From NCBI GenBank assembly GCA_036571765.1, contig BROE01000003.1, forward strand, positions 9,669,125-9,733,124: a DNA stretch of 64,000 bases, written 5' to 3'. The first letter of the stretch is position 1. Each line of letters starts with the position of its first letter. A program made the translations under genes and the position numbers. This stretch comes from Plecoglossus altivelis (taxonomy: Eukaryota > Chordata > Actinopteri > Osmeriformes > Plecoglossidae). Shown here in pieces: positions 62,117 through 64,000 of the stretch. The notes under the pieces are model-generated. The model saw nothing but the letters and a program-made list of their open reading frames with translations, did not search any database and was not told the origin of the DNA.

Positions 62117-62310
62117 GGAGATGCTCCTCTCCAGATCTTCAACTGTTTGTTTTTAGCCTCCAGCTGCGGCTTTTCATAGGGGTTTGATCCAGTGTAGTTG
62201 GGCCTCATATCCATGAGCGGCACAGCTCTGCCCAGGACGGCCTCAGGGAAGAGGCTGCTGCCTGCAAGCTTGCTGTCTGATCGCTGGCCCTTAATCCTGA
62301 TGTCTACTTC
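62117..62310 (-). other. Possible coding exon, unrecognised
   Basis: On the minus strand an open frame reads EVDIRIKGQRSDSKLAG, SLFPEAVLGRAVPLMDM, RPNYTGSNPYEKPQLEAKNK and QLKIW, with G/C-rich third positions. The composition looks like an ordinary hydrophilic protein rather than a repeat product. An AG just before the segment (CAG at 62311-62313) could be an acceptor but has no pyrimidine tract, and no clear donor is seen before the GA minisatellite begins. I recognise no family. It could be an exon whose borders have been overrun by tandem repeats, or a pseudogene fragment. Confidence 0.3.
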
Positions 62311-62640
62311 CTGAACACTGGCCCTTGATTCTGGTGTCTACACCCTGAACACTGGCCCTCGATTCTGGTGTCTACACCCTGAACACTGGCCCTCGATTCT
62401 GGTGTCTACACCCTGAACACTGGCCATTGATTCTGGTGTATACACCCTGAACACTGGCTCTCGATTCTGGTGTCTACACCCTGAACACTGGCCCTCGATT
62501 CTGGTGTCTACACCCTGAACACTGGCCCTCAATCCTGGTGTCTACACTACACCCTGAACACTGGCCATTGATTCTGGTATCTATACCCTGAACACTTGCC
62601 ATTGATTCTGGTGTCTACAGCAGTAACTATTCCCCTCAAC
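62277..62640. repeat. 34-bp minisatellite, about 10 copies
   Basis: Units of CTGAACACTGGCCCTCGATT plus CTGGTGTCTACACC recur every 34 bases from 62311 (62345, 62379, 62413, 62447, 62481, 62515), then with one 6-base insertion and diverged copies to 62640. The leftmost diverged unit overlaps the exon-like segment at 62117-62310. Confidence 0.92.
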
Positions 62641-64000
62641 ACTGGTATCTATAGCCTGCACCCTGCCCTTCACTGACGATACCGCAACAAAAGCCACTTA
62701 CACACACAGACACACATGCACGTATAGTCCCACATTCTAGCCACACACAGACTTTCTGCATACAAAAAATATGTTGAAAACATACTGGCTGAGCAAACAT
62801 TGACTTGTTTTCTGCTCAAGGCAAGATACGTCTTTCAGCTGTCACCCTTTACCAATGCCTCATAGCTGTTGAAGATTCAGATTTTAGAGCCGTCTTTTGC
62901 AAAGTAAAATAGTGTGTGTGTGGGGGGGGGGTGCATGTGTGCGCGTGTGTGTATGAAGTGTTGACAGCTCTTTGAACTGCGGGGTTTAGTATGCGTGAGC
63001 TATTCGAGCAGGCTGAAAGTGATGTGAATCTAATGCGCTTTAGAGGGAGAGGGAAAGAGAGGAAGGGGAGAGAGATGTACAGAGAACGAGGGAGGGAGAG
63101 AGGCGTAGAGTGAGCATGATAGAGAAAGATAGACAGACACACACAGACAGACAGACAGACAGACAGGCAGGCAGGCAGGCTGAGATAGAAACAGAGAGAG
63201 GGAGAGAGAGCAAGATAGGAAGACAGAAAGTGAGAATGACAGAGTCAGAGAAGGAGAGAGCAGAGCTACAGTATCAGCCCGTAGATATATTAACGGCAGA
63301 ACCGAAATAACTTCGGAAACGACACGACTTTCAAAATTCCACCCTGTCTGACTTCTTTACGCCGATGCCGCAGAAGACAGACTTCCATTTCCAATGGGGA
63401 GATGATCACAATGCCTCAGTGATACTGTATAACAGCCCTGTGTTCTGTGCTGTCAGAGAATCTGCGGGGAGCTGAGTCGATTTACAGTCTGCAGTGCTCC
63501 ATCCGCTAACCTTATATGTAATTCTGGGCAGAGCTCACATTAACACACAGGCAATCCCTTGACAAGACATTTTTAAAAATCCTGCCAGCACCATTTGGGG
63601 AAATATAGGCTGATAACCTTGTCTATATAATTCATAAAATGAAGGAATAAGCAGGAACGGAGCAGTGCAAGAGATGTGTTTGGGAGATTCATCTAGCCGG
63701 GTCAAGGATGGGTTTTTTTTTCCACACACATTTGACAGTGAATCAGAGAAAGGAGACTCAACCCTAAACTTGTGCAGTTACCGATGCGCTCTGACTTTAA
63801 TACCTGTAGATATATTGCTCCATCTGTCTGTGGCCATCGCAATGTTTCACAGAATATAGCAACATTCCCAGGCTGGAAAACAAACTGTGAGTCTTGCACC
63901 TGAAATTTACTGCAGTGTGTGTGTTAAATAAGCCTGGGTCCGCTCCATCCCTCTCTGTCCCTACCCTTCTCCTGCTTATTCAACGGTACACCGGCTGTAT
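62641..64000. other. Intergenic stretch to window end
   Basis: GT-rich at 62910-62955, GA-rich with (CAGA)n at 63040-63260, the rest unique with a T-run at 63713-63721. No gene is supported. Confidence 0.5.

Noticed and set aside
61207..62337. 338-codon (and longer upstream) open frame on the minus strand, CCVSPSLSAVSP-type
   Set aside because: Most of it is translation of the GAGACACAGCAGAG minisatellite, whose complement lacks stops in all three frames. Only its two ends look coding-like, and those are listed separately.

Overview
The window reads as vertebrate nuclear DNA, most likely from a teleost fish. Genes are split by GT-AG introns, and both recognisable genes are vertebrate-specific families. 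About 90 percent of the sequence is non-coding and full of CA/GT, CT/GA and GGAA microsatellites and short minisatellites. There are no bacterial operons, CRISPR arrays, tRNA or rRNA genes, and I saw no open reading frame resembling a transposase or reverse transcriptase. The species cannot be read from the sequence.

Layout. Positions 1-3873 (+) hold the last nine coding exons of a hepatocyte growth factor gene (hgf): kringle 4, the linker, the activation site and the catalytically dead serine-protease domain. A 3' UTR of about 1.9 kb follows, with two polyadenylation signals near 5.7 kb. From 5.7 to 30 kb is intergenic DNA with microsatellites, a 49-bp minisatellite at 25.2-25.7 kb and several CpG-rich patches. 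Positions 30598-32586 (-) carry a complete, single-exon coding sequence for Lrrc4 (netrin-G ligand 2, NGL-2), a postsynaptic adhesion protein. A small 5' UTR intron at 32711-32861 can be placed from its splice signals. From 33 to 61 kb is again non-coding, and includes a 10-N assembly gap at 39151-39160 flanked by a 600-bp direct duplication that is probably an assembly error.

At the right end (61.2-62.4 kb) two short stretches with coding-like codon use, one per strand, flank a GA-rich minisatellite. They may be exons of a gene I do not recognise. They and a few weaker exon-like islands (21.8 kb, 26.3 kb) are the only hints of undescribed genes.

The two genes do not form a pathway here. hgf encodes a secreted ligand of the Met receptor; lrrc4 encodes a neuronal membrane protein that binds netrin-G2 and PSD-95. 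In human, LRRC4 lies inside an intron of SND1 and HGF is far away on the same chromosome. Here hgf is the nearest recognised neighbour of lrrc4 and I found no SND1 exon. I found no convincing new multi-gene system. The most useful leads are the exon-like islands at 61-62 kb, the foldback structure at 15.3-15.5 kb, the fully substituted catalytic triad of this Hgf, and the gap-edge duplication.
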